NCBI GenBank assembly: GCA_051453625.1
Contig: JBOZIK010000001.1
Coordinates: 280,575,675-280,639,674, forward strand
Direction of reading: 5' to 3'
Source: Welwitschia mirabilis
Taxonomy: Eukaryota; Gnetophyta; Gnetopsida; Welwitschiales
DNA: 64,000 bases
Shown: positions 23,166 through 34,400 of the stretch, one piece after another
Position numbering within the stretch: the stretch's first letter is position 1
Layout of the letters: every line of letters starts with the position of its first letter
Notes under the pieces: generated by a model
Databases searched by the model: none
Seen by the model: the letters and a program-made list of their open reading frames with translations, nothing else
What the model was told of the DNA's origin: nothing
Position numbers and translations under genes: made by a program

Positions 23166-24605
23166 TATTAGATTATGTTTTGCCAAATAATGTTAAACTA
23201 ATGTTTTCTATATAGCAAATTTTATGTATCTTGTGTAGAAAATATTAACCACTTATAGGTTAGATGCTGAAGCCATGAATTTCAAAATCTGATCACTAGA
23301 AATCTATCAAGTTCCCTTACTCTATTGAGAGATAGACTTCACTTTCAAGGGATCAACCACAGCTGGAGTATACTCTCAGAATTAAATTAAATTCAGAGGG
23401 ATGAACTCAGTTCCTAAGGGATCAACTAAACCTAAGAACTTGAGAGTCAATATGCATGAACCAATTACCAAGGAGTTGACTGGACCTATGAAGGATTAAC
23501 TAGATTTATGAACTTGAGAATAGTACTCCTAAACCAATTGTCAAAGGATCTACTAGACCTTTAAAGGATTCAACCAAATCTAAGTAATTTGCAGCTAATA
23601 TAGGAAGCCAATCATTATGGAATTGACCAGATACCCGAAGGAGTTGACCAAACTTAATGTAATAAATCAGTATAAACTTTTATCAGGACTAATGGGTTAC
23701 CAGAAAAAATTATGAGTGACTGGATGGGGTTCAACTAGATCCTAAGGAGGCAACCGAACATAGAGCCATAAAAAACTAGGGTGACTAAAAAATTCACTCA
23801 GGTGACCTTTGTAAGTTACAACACTAGGAGGAGTTGACCAAACTTTTAAGGGATTAACTAGTAAGAACGGAAATGAAATTTTCTATCCTTAAGATATTCA
23901 TTTCCTAGTTGTTTATAGCCATTGGAAGTGCAATTTCAATTGTAATAAATCCTAAAAACCTTCCAATATAAATAACCAAAAGAGAGATAACTAAAAAGAG
24001 TTTTTGAACCATTGATTAAAGGACTAAATCTTGAAATATTCACTGTAGCATCTTGGCATTGTACTCCTAACCAAGAATGATCTATCTTTTGTTGTATCTG
24101 TTCATTCAAGCTCAAATCTTATACTACACTGTTACATCTTTTATAGGAGAAGAGCTTCATTAAAATCATTGTACCGAAGACTGAGTGATATCTATACATC
24201 TTGGCATTATTTTATCATTATCTTATATTGTAAAAGGTTGAGACTTAGTCTACAAAGTTCATTAAAAGTTTGAGACTTAGCCTATAAAAGTCCATTTGTA
24301 GAGGTTACAGATAAATCTACAATACCTGAAAGAGTAACAAAAATCCATATCAAGCTTGTTGATAAGCTAATTGTTGAGAGTGGAGTAGGGGATTTCTCAA
24401 ACTACTATAAAATCCTGTGTGTATCTATTTAGTATTTTATGCTTTTTATTAGTTTCATTACTTTAAATACTTTTATTTTTTCTTTGTATGTATAAATTTT
24501 TATTAGCAAATTATTTTAAGCAAGTTATTATTATATTTTGAGCTTATTTAGTTAATTTTTTAAAGAACCTATTCATCCTCCCCTCTAAGGTTTTCGATCC
24601 TATCA
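23166..24605 (+). repeat. 3' LTR of the Sirevirus-like element
   Basis: It starts TATTAGATTATG (TG decayed to TA), ends ...CCTATCA, and aligns throughout with 16571-18086. It carries the same motif cluster at 23330-23870 and two copies of the 'gagacttag' repeat. Divergence of about 15-20% by eye means an old insertion. Confidence 0.85.
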
Positions 24606-25029
24606 ATTCCAACTATCATAATAAACACATAAGTGGACTGAGTTCATATCCTCGAAAGAAATGTTTGTGTTAAATGAGAAGGACTATCTTAATGCATGAT
24701 CTAATCTATGCTTTTTTCATGTGAACTGATTTTTGATTTGATAATGGTACAATAATACAAGATATTGATTGAAAAATTAAATTCGAAGATGGGAGAGGGA
24801 GATATTAATGTGCAAAAAAGATGTAGTGGTTTGGGGAAAAGACATGCCTGAGGAGGGAAAGACGAAAAATGAAGAAATTTGCATGACTTATAAGGTTATG
24901 TTTGGATTTTAATTCCTTGATTAGTAATTAATTAAGTGGATCTTTACATCCTTGTATATCACATATGTTTCTACAACTAATTACAATAACAAATAAGATA
25001 GATTTGAGGAGTGTACATATCACACAAAT

Positions 25030-25085
25030 GGGAGAGAGTATTGGGGGTGGGGAGGTGGGGGAGAGAGTGTATGTGTGTGTCTGCA
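25030..25085 (+). repeat. G-rich tract and GT repeat
   Basis: The run gggggtggggaggtggggg (25043-25061) is followed by gagagagtgtatgtgtgtgtc. The aligned part of copy A (4605-4640) has only 'gagaaagagagag', so the tract arose in copy B. It has the pattern of a possible G-quadruplex. Confidence 0.7.
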
Positions 25086-27129
25086 AAACTTGTAAATTGT
25101 AAAGAAGAGAACTACATTATGCTTAGAAAGACAACAATGGATAATTTAAGTTTGCACTATACAGGGGAAAGGAACTATTATGAACAGAAATGAAATCTAG
25201 TGCATAGAAAGGGGCAAAAAAATTAGAACTATCAGTTAACACATGTGAAGAACATAGAGAAAGGGTGAGTAACAGAATGAATAGAGTATGCCAATGAATG
25301 GTGAAGCATCTGGTTGAAGAAGAAAGAAAGATAAAATATGCCAAAAGTTAAGAAAAACTATAGTCAACATTATTTTGTATTGTTTACATAGGCAGAAAGA
25401 GAGATCAATGTGTAAGGATAAAAGGAGTGGTTAAAAACAATATCCTCTTTTTAGTTAATGGTTTTTACCACCCAATATTTGTCAAACTAAACTAACATTA
25501 AGATGGTAATTTAAGATATTAAAATTATGTTCAAGAAGACACATAAAAAAAAGAGAAGAGAATGTCACACATCTTCCTAGATTCTATTGAATGGATTTGT
25601 TTAACTTTTTCTAGGCATACAGTGTTTTTTTACATTCCAATAAGCCTAGACACATTTTATAACAAGTGCAGCAAAAAATTAAAAAAAATATTTATACTCT
25701 CTTTTGAACTGAAATAAAATATTAGAAGCAATAAGATATGGCTTATATGGATTTGAACCTATGAACTTCCACTTAAAAATTACTCATGTTGATAAATAAT
25801 CCTACATTGATACTTGATAACCTTCTCAAAATATACACATCCTATATGTTGTGATGACTTACCACAAAAGAATATTTAACTATTTATACATACATATATC
25901 TTCCTAAAAAATATGACATTATCATTAATAAATACAACATTAATTTCATAGCTAGGTAATAGTGTACCAAGAACATTATTTTACATCATTCAATAATATA
26001 TTTGACTTATAATTTCTTAAATAACTTTAACAAGAAGAAGAAGATAACTAAACATTCATAATTTCCTTAATAGAAGTTAAGAAATTACATTACTTATAAA
26101 TCTCTAAATAATTTCTATTATTAAATAAACTAAAGTCTCATAGATAACATCATGTCAATAAATATGACAAACCATTAGGACATTCAAGGTTCTTAATTTT
26201 AACCATCATAATATATTCATGAATTAGATAAAGAAAAGCATGTGAACAAAACCCAATTCTTATTAGAATCACTAGCTCTTTCTAGCATCTTCTTTTATAA
26301 TGGGTCCTACACATGCAATTATGGTATGAGGACTATAACCATCATAGTTCTCAGTATGGTTCATGATAATGAATAGGTTGAAAGAGGATGCCCAAGATAC
26401 AAGATAAGAAAACAATAGAATATTAAATACATGATCAAGGCCTTAATTTCATATTATCTTCTTTATTGTTGTTACACAACAAATTTAAGTAATCAAGTTG
26501 CATACAACCAAAAGAGATAAAATGATAATATTTATTTAAATTTTTCCTTTTCTTTCTGGAAGTTTGATCCCATGTCCTCAAGACTCACATCACAGAGTAT
26601 CACTCCATGATATTAGAACAATTAATTACCCTAGCTAGTTTTAATTCTCTCATCTAATATTCTTAAGTTAATGGTCAATGGTTAATACAAGTCATTTATA
26701 GATAATCCATAATAAGCTATCAATAAGGCTTAATTCAAATTAGGATTAACAAGATAGGTAAAGGTTTCACAAATTATGCAAGATCCTAAGAAACAATGAC
26801 ACAATGATATACCATAAGCACAAGACTTGTAAACATCAAAATGATTTTTACAAGGTACTAATGAAAGCTTTACAATTATATGATTATTGCTAGAAAAAAA
26901 TCTTTAACATGCATGATAACATAAGAAACACTAAAATCATGAAAGTATTACAAGATAAGTTGGAACCATGTACAAATATAAGAGGTTGGGATCACACTTG
27001 TTCTAAGCTAAATCCTCAAGTACTACTAGTCATATCCAAGTTTTGATATGTTTACAATCATAAGATATGGATCTATAACTCTAATAGCTAAGGGATTGAG
27101 GTATTTATAATAAAAGACTAATAGTCAGA

Positions 27130-27139
27130 NNNNNNNNNN
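27130..27139. other. Assembly gap (10 N)
   Basis: This placeholder gap lies at the position where copy A has copia element 1 inserted. Confidence 0.95.
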
Positions 27140-27190
27140 ACTCATCCTTCCTAAGGCTAGTTACTAGGTGTAAATAATAATATAATTGAA

Positions 27191-27513
27191 TGGTTTTAGG
27201 TAACCCTCGAGGTAAAAGCAAGATAACAATGGAGTGAAGATCAATCAATAAATATACCTTGATGATTTTATTCATAGCAAATGAATATATACTAAATACA
27301 GTGAGAGAAATTAGGAGAATTAAAATATAAATAACAATGGATAAGAAGAATGGAAAAGAGAATAAAAGAGGGATGAGGAAGATATTATGTAGTGGATATA
27401 ACCACTTTTCTTGCCCCCCATCCCCTTTTCCCACCTGGCCGCCACCTCAAACACCCCCCACCTTGAGTTGCCTCCTTCTTGATGTTAAATTTTATGTGAG
27501 AATTAACATCACA
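27191..27513 (-). repeat. LTR of a truncated copia element
   Basis: On the - strand this runs from TGTGATGTTAATTC to ...CCTAAAACCA and contains an AATAAA-type signal (TGAATAAAATC) and a GC-rich block at 27405-27475. It cuts off copy B of the long LTR. The boundaries are inferred from TG/CA ends and the break in homology. No second LTR was found. Confidence 0.45.
27405..27475 (-). repeat. C-rich (+) / G-rich (-) block
   Basis: Runs such as ccccccatccccttttccc and acaccccccacc stand out sharply from the AT-rich surroundings. On the - strand the block is G-rich and lies within the presumed LTR. Confidence 0.7.
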
Positions 27514-27559
27514 ATTAATAAGAGATGGTTGGAATAAGCCTTCTACCTATCTTAAGCAA

Positions 27560-27680
27560 CTAGCAACATTTACTTGAAATAAAAGGTGATAACTTGAAAT
27601 AAAGTGAAATAACCTGGGATAACTCAAGACAAAGTGGAACAACTCGGGACAACATGGGATAAAAGGGATTAGGAATAATA
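27560..27680 (+). repeat. Short imperfect tandem repeat
   Basis: Variants of 'gaaataacttgaaataaagt', 'gggataactcaagacaaagt' and 'ggaacaactcgggacaacat' recur with a period near 20-22 bp. It lies downstream of the gag on its coding strand. Confidence 0.6.
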
Positions 27681-27824
27681 GAATCAAAAGAGGACTTCAT
27701 CATCTTATGAATTTATTACTTCTTTATGTTTAGGTTCAGCTTCCATTTCGACTATGATAACTCACTTCTTTGGTTTCTCAGTGATTAGATCTCTTTCTTA
27801 ATCAAAATAGCTACTTGCTTCATG

Positions 27825-28310
27825 TCAAATTATTTTGCAATAGTAACAAGACCTATTCTTATTTCTTTTTGATCTATCTTTTGTACTTATCAATACTTCA
27901 GTTGTTATTTCTTTATATTCCACTTTTTTAAACTCTTCAAGAAGTGTAAATATGATGGCTTCAAGTGAAAATGGAACCTTCTTCAAAGTGAAGACAATGT
28001 AATCAAACTTAGATGGAAGACTATTAAGTAAGATGACTTTGGCATCATCATCCAATTTAGCATTAATTGAAGAAATTTGAATTAAAATTAATTGAAAGTA
28101 ATTGATATATTTATTCATGCCTTTTTCTTCATCAATCTTTAAGCCATAAAGTTGATTCTTTAATATTTTCTTAGCCTCTTGACCAATTGTACCAAATAAA
28201 TTATTTAACTCTTCCCAATTTGCCTTTGAAGACTTGGTCAAGTCAAGATAGTGTAAGTAATTATCTTTAAGTGAAAGGCTACTTAGGGATATAGTCCTTT
28301 GATCTAGCAT
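27825..28310 (-). pseudogene. Copia gag fragment (UBN2 domain)
   Basis: An open stretch of 161 codons encodes most of a copia Gag core. SLSLKDNYLHYLDLTKSSKA opens it, followed by WEELNNLFGTI, QLYGLKIDEEKGMNKYINYF and LDDDAKVILLNSLPSKFDYI. It ends in a Lys/Arg-rich segment and the start of a zinc knuckle, SCYYC. The knuckle then shifts frame, and the MKQ..LIKK remainder can be read in another frame just below 27825. Copia gags normally start about 60-80 codons further upstream, so the N-terminal part is missing or degraded beyond 28310. This is the longest intact coding stretch in the window and suggests a younger insertion than its neighbours. No pol follows. Confidence 0.8.
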
Positions 28311-28429
28311 TTTCTACTCTATAATTTTGGATGCATCTATTACTTTAGGTATTATACCATTTACAACTTGTCATACATATTTCTAAAGACATTTAGATCA
28401 ACTTTTTGCTAAGAGTCTAGTAAAATTTT

Positions 28430-29735
28430 GGTTAGGACATGTGTTCGCATGTAAAAATTGACATGTAGATCAAGTATATTAGATCAATTTATCATAATGA
28501 ATACATTAATTTAATAAATTTAATCATAAAATTATTCTTTGACTATTTTCTATACCATAATTAATATTATGCATTTTCCCATGACATTTTTAGAAATTTA
28601 GTAGTAATTTGGAGTATGTGAAATAAATTAAAATACATGTGGTAGTATTATTAAAAAACATGTGGTAGTGATATATGAAGGTGGTATTAGAGATATGTTA
28701 TGATAGAACTAGTTGGTAGAAGGATCTAAATTCAAAGGCCACATGTTATACTCATCATGAAAACCTCAACTAAATGCTATAAGATGAAGATCCCACCTAA
28801 TGCTATAGGAAAAGGAATCTTAACTACTTCACAAAACCTACATGATGAAGATTCCACCTCATGCTATAAGATGAGGCATCTTATCCTTCACTTAATGCCA
28901 GATGATAAAAATTGTAACATCCATTGTAACTACCACCTACCACTATAAGCCAAAGGATTCTAATAACTTCAAATCTCTTATTTTATATAAATGGGCCTTG
29001 AGATCTCATTTGTAAATAGCTTTGACTAGTGAAAAATATGTGGAACCCTTAGAGCATCAACTCAACATGGCTTCTTGAGCTCCCCTTTAGGAGTAAGTTA
29101 TCTCTGAGGCCATCTTTAAGGAGTCTACACCTACTTTGCTTTTATCCTTTGATGTAATTGAATGGTAGTTATTCATTTTTTTAATTTTTAATGCAAGTGA
29201 TATCATACTTTAATGTTAAAATGAAACTACATTATTAAGTTCTTTCATAAATTAAGTAATTTTTTTGAGGTTACTTTTTAGATTTATAGCCACTATCGTT
29301 TAATAGATCTTATGCATCGTAGTTCATACTTTCCATGTTTATGAAAGGCTATGAAGGATTAAAGGAACAAATTAATTTTCCAACACTCATATGATAAATG
29401 AGATTATGTCACCATTATACAATCCTTAAATAAATTAATAATCTTGGAATTATTTTAGAAAGTTATAAGACATTGTTAAAGTTAACATTTGTAGGTTGAA
29501 TGATTCAAGCCAGACTTTGGAGATAGTTCATTTCCCAACTTCACTAGTCAAGCTCCAAAATCATCACAAATCTCACTTTTGTCTTTTGATTTCTTGCAAG
29601 TTACAAAACATTATACTGCATCTATCTAATTCTATCTTGAATTATTACTTTGAAATAATGATACTAGGTACTTACCTTAGCTTTATTGAATCTCACATCT
29701 ACTACAATGGATGTACATTCATCTCATAAACATAT
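28430..29735 (+). repeat. Gypsy LTR, second copy of the family at the window start
   Basis: The last ~175 bp (29560-29735) align with 1-178. A TATA-like element (tattttatataaatgg, about 28979-28994) is followed by 'cttgagctccccttt'-type leader sequence, as in an LTR promoter. No primer site follows the 3' end, so it is a 3' or solo LTR. If it pairs with the LTR at the window start, everything from 3528 to about 28400 was inserted between them. The start coordinate is uncertain. Confidence 0.5.
28755..28880 (+). repeat. Imperfect internal duplication
   Basis: The phrases 'gatgaagatcccacctaatg' (28785) and 'gatgaagattccacctcatg' (28848) with following 'ctata.ga' recur about 63 bp apart, just upstream of the LTR TATA box. 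The open frame here is a by-product. Confidence 0.6.
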
Positions 29736-30639
29736 ATCATATCATAGTGATGTGTCTAATAAATGAATTATACACTTTTGAACATGTTAAGAGTAAAAAT
29801 CACCTTTATTTCTTTCTATTTTTGGATCGAGGGTCAAAATACCTCATTCTAAATGGTGAATTAACTATTATGAAAACATGAAAAGAATATTGATAAATTA
29901 TGAATATATTATGCATCTGTATTTTATAGTTTCAAGTGTTTAAGTTGAGATGTTATTTGTTTATTATTTTATAATATCATAAAAAGTTAGAATCACATGA
30001 TTAAGTAGACTTATTTATTATTTATCAAATAAAAATTCATTCTAAATAAGGGAAAAATAATGATATTTATTTATCAAAGAATCTAATGAAGAGTTCATAA
30101 AATTAAAATTCTATTGAGTGAATTTGATGCAACGATTTTAGTATTTAGAAAGGAAAAGTAAATACTCTCAATGTAATATCATAGTAAAAAAGATCCAACA
30201 ATTTACTTATCATTCATTTAATTATTTATCTAATTAGTTTTCTTAAGGAAGAGAATGATGTCAAGTATTAGGATAACATCAAGGAGGCTAACCTTCTAGG
30301 AAACAACAACTAGTTCAACAATTAAAATATAGTATGATGTAGGATATTTCTTTAGATTCTCACCCTGATTTAGAGAATTTAGATAAACAAAATTTCTACT
30401 TTAGTAACGAAACCATAAAATCTTCTATTGATATCTCATAAGTTATGAGAAGCACGAAGCTCATTAAATTTTAAAGATTATTATATCAAATGAAGCAAGT
30501 AAGTATGGCACAAGTAACAGAAGTTTTTTGTAATGAAGTAAGAAAAGAAAACAAGAAGGATTTATATATCTATATCTTACTTGTAGTTCAGAAATAATTA
30601 ATTCTAAGGAGGTAATCCAACATAAACAATGATAATATA
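29736..30639. other. AT-rich stretch without a recognisable gene
   Basis: No motif, repeat or long open frame stands out. Since the next feature is a + strand copia RT, part of this DNA may be its degraded integrase or linker, but nothing could be aligned. Confidence 0.5.
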
Positions 30640-31480
30640 TAACATGCAAGGAGTATGAATTGTTAATGAAAAAAATAAAAAATGGAATCTACTATGATTA
30701 TTATTTGGTAAGAAAATAAAAGAAATAAACTATTGTTTGAAAACAAGTATAAATCAAGTGGAAAACTTGACAAGCATAATGTGAGATTTATAATAGAGGT
30801 CTTTACACAAAAGATAGATATTGATTACATAAAATTATTTACACCTACAACCTAGTGAGAGATCATTTACATCTAATGTAAAGAGGATGCAAAGCATATC
30901 ATCTTATTGTAAAGAATACATTCCTAAATTAAGACCCTATAAAAGAGATGTATATGACTTATTTAAAAGGTTTTAAGTTGTAAGTACTTGAGAATTAGAT
31001 TCTAAGATTATAGAATCCTTTGTAGGCCTTAAAGAAGTCACTTATCCTTAGTACACTAAGCTAAATAAAAGATTCATGAAATTTGACTATAAAATTTGTA
31101 AATATCATGATATTAATATGACTTTATTCATCAAACATTTAAATGGTAAAAACACATCTCATCATACTTGTGGATGATATTTTGGTAATGAGAGATTATT
31201 TAGAAAGCATTTAAATATAAAGAAAGAGATGGTTAAGCAACTTGATAACCCTAACCTTAAATTAATGTAATAATAGCTTAGTGTAAAGGTACTTAATAAT
31301 AAAAATAAAATATTTTCTTATTTAAATGAAGTACATCAATTATATGTAAGAGAAATATGAAATGAAAGATGTAAAGATAGTCCAACACTAACAGAGCATA
31401 ATTCTAGCTTTAGTATAAATGAAAACTTTCTAAATGTGGATGAAACTATTTAATAAAAACTTGATAGAGCTTATATATGT
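30640..31480 (+). pseudogene. Copia reverse transcriptase/RNase H remnant
   Basis: The + strand keeps RT landmarks in order, with frame changes. Around 30740-30845 it reads KYKSSGKLDKHNVRF, EVFTQKIDIDYIKLFTPTT (usual: YKARLVAKGFTQ..GIDY..TFAPV). Near 31165 it reads LIILVDDILVMRD, the YVDD catalytic loop with its tyrosine lost. At 31290-31450 the connection region runs LNNKNKIFSYLNEVHQLYV to a SPTLTEHN segment. RT would copy the element's RNA into DNA. There is no flanking gag, integrase or LTR that can be recognised. The order and the motifs leave little doubt about the family. The sublineage is unknown. Confidence 0.75.
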
Positions 31481-34400
31481 TATTAATACTATAATCTTAA
31501 ATATCATATATAGCAACATATGTAAAAGTTATATGATCAAGGTGATCATAGTATAATTAACCTAAATTAAAAGTAAAGCAAATTTTTTCCTTCTATGAGA
31601 GCATATAAATGATATTAAAGTTGCAAAGATTTTTTAAATAAATATTTAAAAATTAAAAATGATTTACAATGAAATTATATATTATAAAAGTATAAATATA
31701 TTCATCTACTGAGAACATAGAGCAGTAGCAAGGTTAGATCTAGATATAATCAATTTTACATCTCATAGCTAATGATTATTCTAGTTTTTCCCAATAAATT
31801 ATAATACTTACATATGGTTACAATTTAATTTAATGATAAATATTTACTAACATAAAGATAGGATAACTTATCAAGTGTGAAATTCATCAACAATATGTAA
31901 AATTAAACATACAATCATGTAGATAAATATTCATAATTAAAAAAGCATTAAAGTAAATTTCACCACCAAATCAATCTTTTATTACAAATGGATATCATCA
32001 TTAGCTATATCCATTCCTCAAACATTGACTATTAGTACATCCCTAACTTGATGTATTAAATGATTATCCCTTTAGCTAGAAGGGCTTAAGAATCTAAGAA
32101 GTCTTTAAATCATATATTTAAAATAGAATAAATCAAGTTAACATAGATGTCTTATTCACAAGGAGAACATTTCGTTGCATAACTATAATAGGATAAGAAT
32201 ACCACCATCCAATAGTAGATGTTACTAAATAATATTTCCATTCAAGTGGCACACTATACCTTTTTAAGGCCATATTACATATATTCGATTTGATATAATA
32301 TATTCTTAGGATATTTCATTTATAATAATGGCCTATAAGTCAAAATGAATTATATCTTTAAAGATTGACTCCTAACTCCAAAATAGCACTTCACTAATGA
32401 ACTAGATCATTGTAATGAAATCATTAAACATTTTTGTATGGTTCAATATGAGATCCACAAATTTAACTTTTGAACATCTATTTATGTATCTAAACTAGTC
32501 TATAAAATAACATGGTTTTAGAGATAAAACATAATAAATATACATACTAAGATTATCAAATACATATAATGAAGGGATTATTATATATAAAATTCATGTC
32601 TTAACACATCCCAAACCAACTCATTGCTAGTCCTTAGTAATAGAAATAAAGATTCAAAACATAAAATTATATGCATTATTAAAATTAGGGCAAAAATATG
32701 TCAAAATCTTCATGATGACATGAAAATATCATAACATGCTACATATATTAAAGTGTAAAATGGCTAAAAATGTTCAGAATTGTATTGCATAATTAACCAA
32801 AAATAAAACATGAACTAAAATACATAAATGGTTTATTACATCATACCACAGAATTGCATTCAATCATAATCATTAATAATCAAAAAATTTAAAGATATAT
32901 AGAATCATACATGTTTTTCTATTTTTAGTATTTAGCATGTATCTAATTGAATTTATTCCTTCGTGCAGCTTATAATTCTTCAATTAAGGATCTAAAGGTA
33001 ACTTACATATCCTTTCATGACAATAAGAAATACTAAGAATTTTTTTTATTTTTATTCTTATTTTTAATTTTATTTTATTTTTATTTTCATTTTTTTCTTA
33101 AATAGATAAAAGATATTTGAAATTTTACTAAATATTTCTTAATTTATTACTTTAAAACCTAATATGAATATTGTCCTCATGTAAAATATGTAACAAAAAG
33201 TTCAAAAAGATTCCATGAAATAATATTCATAATAGAAGAAAGGTGGATGATGTCATATAGTATATCATATAATAGCCTCTAAAATAAACAAATATTATAT
33301 TAAGCATTAAAGTTACATATTAAAATAGAGAATACTATATGGTTGAAAGATCTTCCTCAATTGCCTACATACATATGAAAAAGTTACATAAGGAAAGAAA
33401 AAAAAAAGAACAAGAGAGAGAACTATTTGATCTAACAAACTAAACATGTACAAAGTAAGTCTAGAGCAATACTGAAATAGTGTGTTGTAAAGAATCTCTA
33501 GAATTCTCTTCTTTTTATTTCTTTTTGTTTAATAATTATTTTCATTATACTATATGATTTCTTCATTCAAGATCTATTCTACCAATGAACAAGTGATAAA
33601 AATCTATTATATCTGACGTAGGAATCATCTAGTAATAAGATAGAATCCTGAGACTCTTGTAAAGGTAAATGTAATGGGGTAGGGAGAGAATAAACCTATT
33701 AATGATATATAAGCTACCTACATGGCATATCTCTACTAGATAAAGGAGATGATTGCAGATAATATTTCACTATTAGTCACCTCTTATGCATCATTTTCTT
33801 TTTTCACATCATGGATATATCTATTGTTAAATGCTAACATATAAAAAGCTAACTTTTCTTTCTTAGTTAATATAATATCTATGATAAGTAAAGTAAATGT
33901 ATATTCTTGATTTTTCTTATAGCCTTAATTCCTTTGTACATAATAGATAGACACTTTTTGTGCTCTATTCTAAAAAATATGGTTCTGATGAGATACAAAA
34001 ATATTTTATATTAACATGGTTATCTAAACGTACCTTTTTAATTCTAAATCTAAATAGTGCTAACTAGTCCTTTTCCATATTATTAATTTTAACCACAAAT
34101 ACAACACAAGTGTTTATACTCAAAATTTTAAATATTTGTCTTCATATACTTTAGTAAATTAGATGTTTTAAGATTATAAGTACCATCTTGAACATTGAAT
34201 TATCATTATCCAAGTTTAATCCTTATGATATCTGAATTATTATTGAAAATAACTAATAATTGCATTTTATCTTATAAGACATCCTAAGATACCTAATCTT
34301 TAACCCATGCATACAACTAATGAAGACTACCATTGATATCCAAATCCATGATGCTACTAACATTTAAAAGAAGATAGATCTTGAAAAATATGGATTAGCA

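Larger units (their letters stand above)
16571..24605 (+). mobile_element. Sirevirus-like Ty1/copia element with accessory ORF, pol mostly absent
   Basis: The element is about 8.0 kb, + strand, with LTRs of about 1.5 kb (16571-18086 and 23166-24605). It has an initiator-Met primer site, a Sirevirus-style gag with coiled-coil linker and zinc knuckle, protease, an accessory frame, and two similar polypurine tracts. The possible target duplication is atcct (16566-16570) against attcc (24606-24610). Copy A has the uninterrupted site (gtcct near 4190). Integrase, RT and RNase H are not seen: after the protease the sequence runs through a 10-N gap straight into the accessory-ORF upstream region. 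Long LTRs, the gag style, multiple polypurine tracts and an extra 3' ORF are known Sirevirus traits. Assignment to that lineage is inferred. Confidence 0.75.
15891..27190 (-). repeat. Copy B of the long LTR, interrupted by the Sirevirus-like element
   Basis: 15891-16570 and 24606-27190 together match 3528-6707 and 12953 onward of copy A. Examples are 'gaactttattaa.aagat.ttatt' near the start, 'ggactgagttcatatcctc' at 24634 against 4216, and 'aagatcctaagaaacaatgacac' at 26780 against 6310. The copy is cut off at 27190 by a copia LTR, so the last ~450 bp present in copy A are missing. It also carries a 10-N gap (27130-27139) exactly at the empty site of copia element 1. Confidence 0.65.

Noticed and set aside
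25123-25344. 73-codon - strand open frame in copy B
   Set aside because: Not preserved in the aligned part of copy A; no domain recognised.
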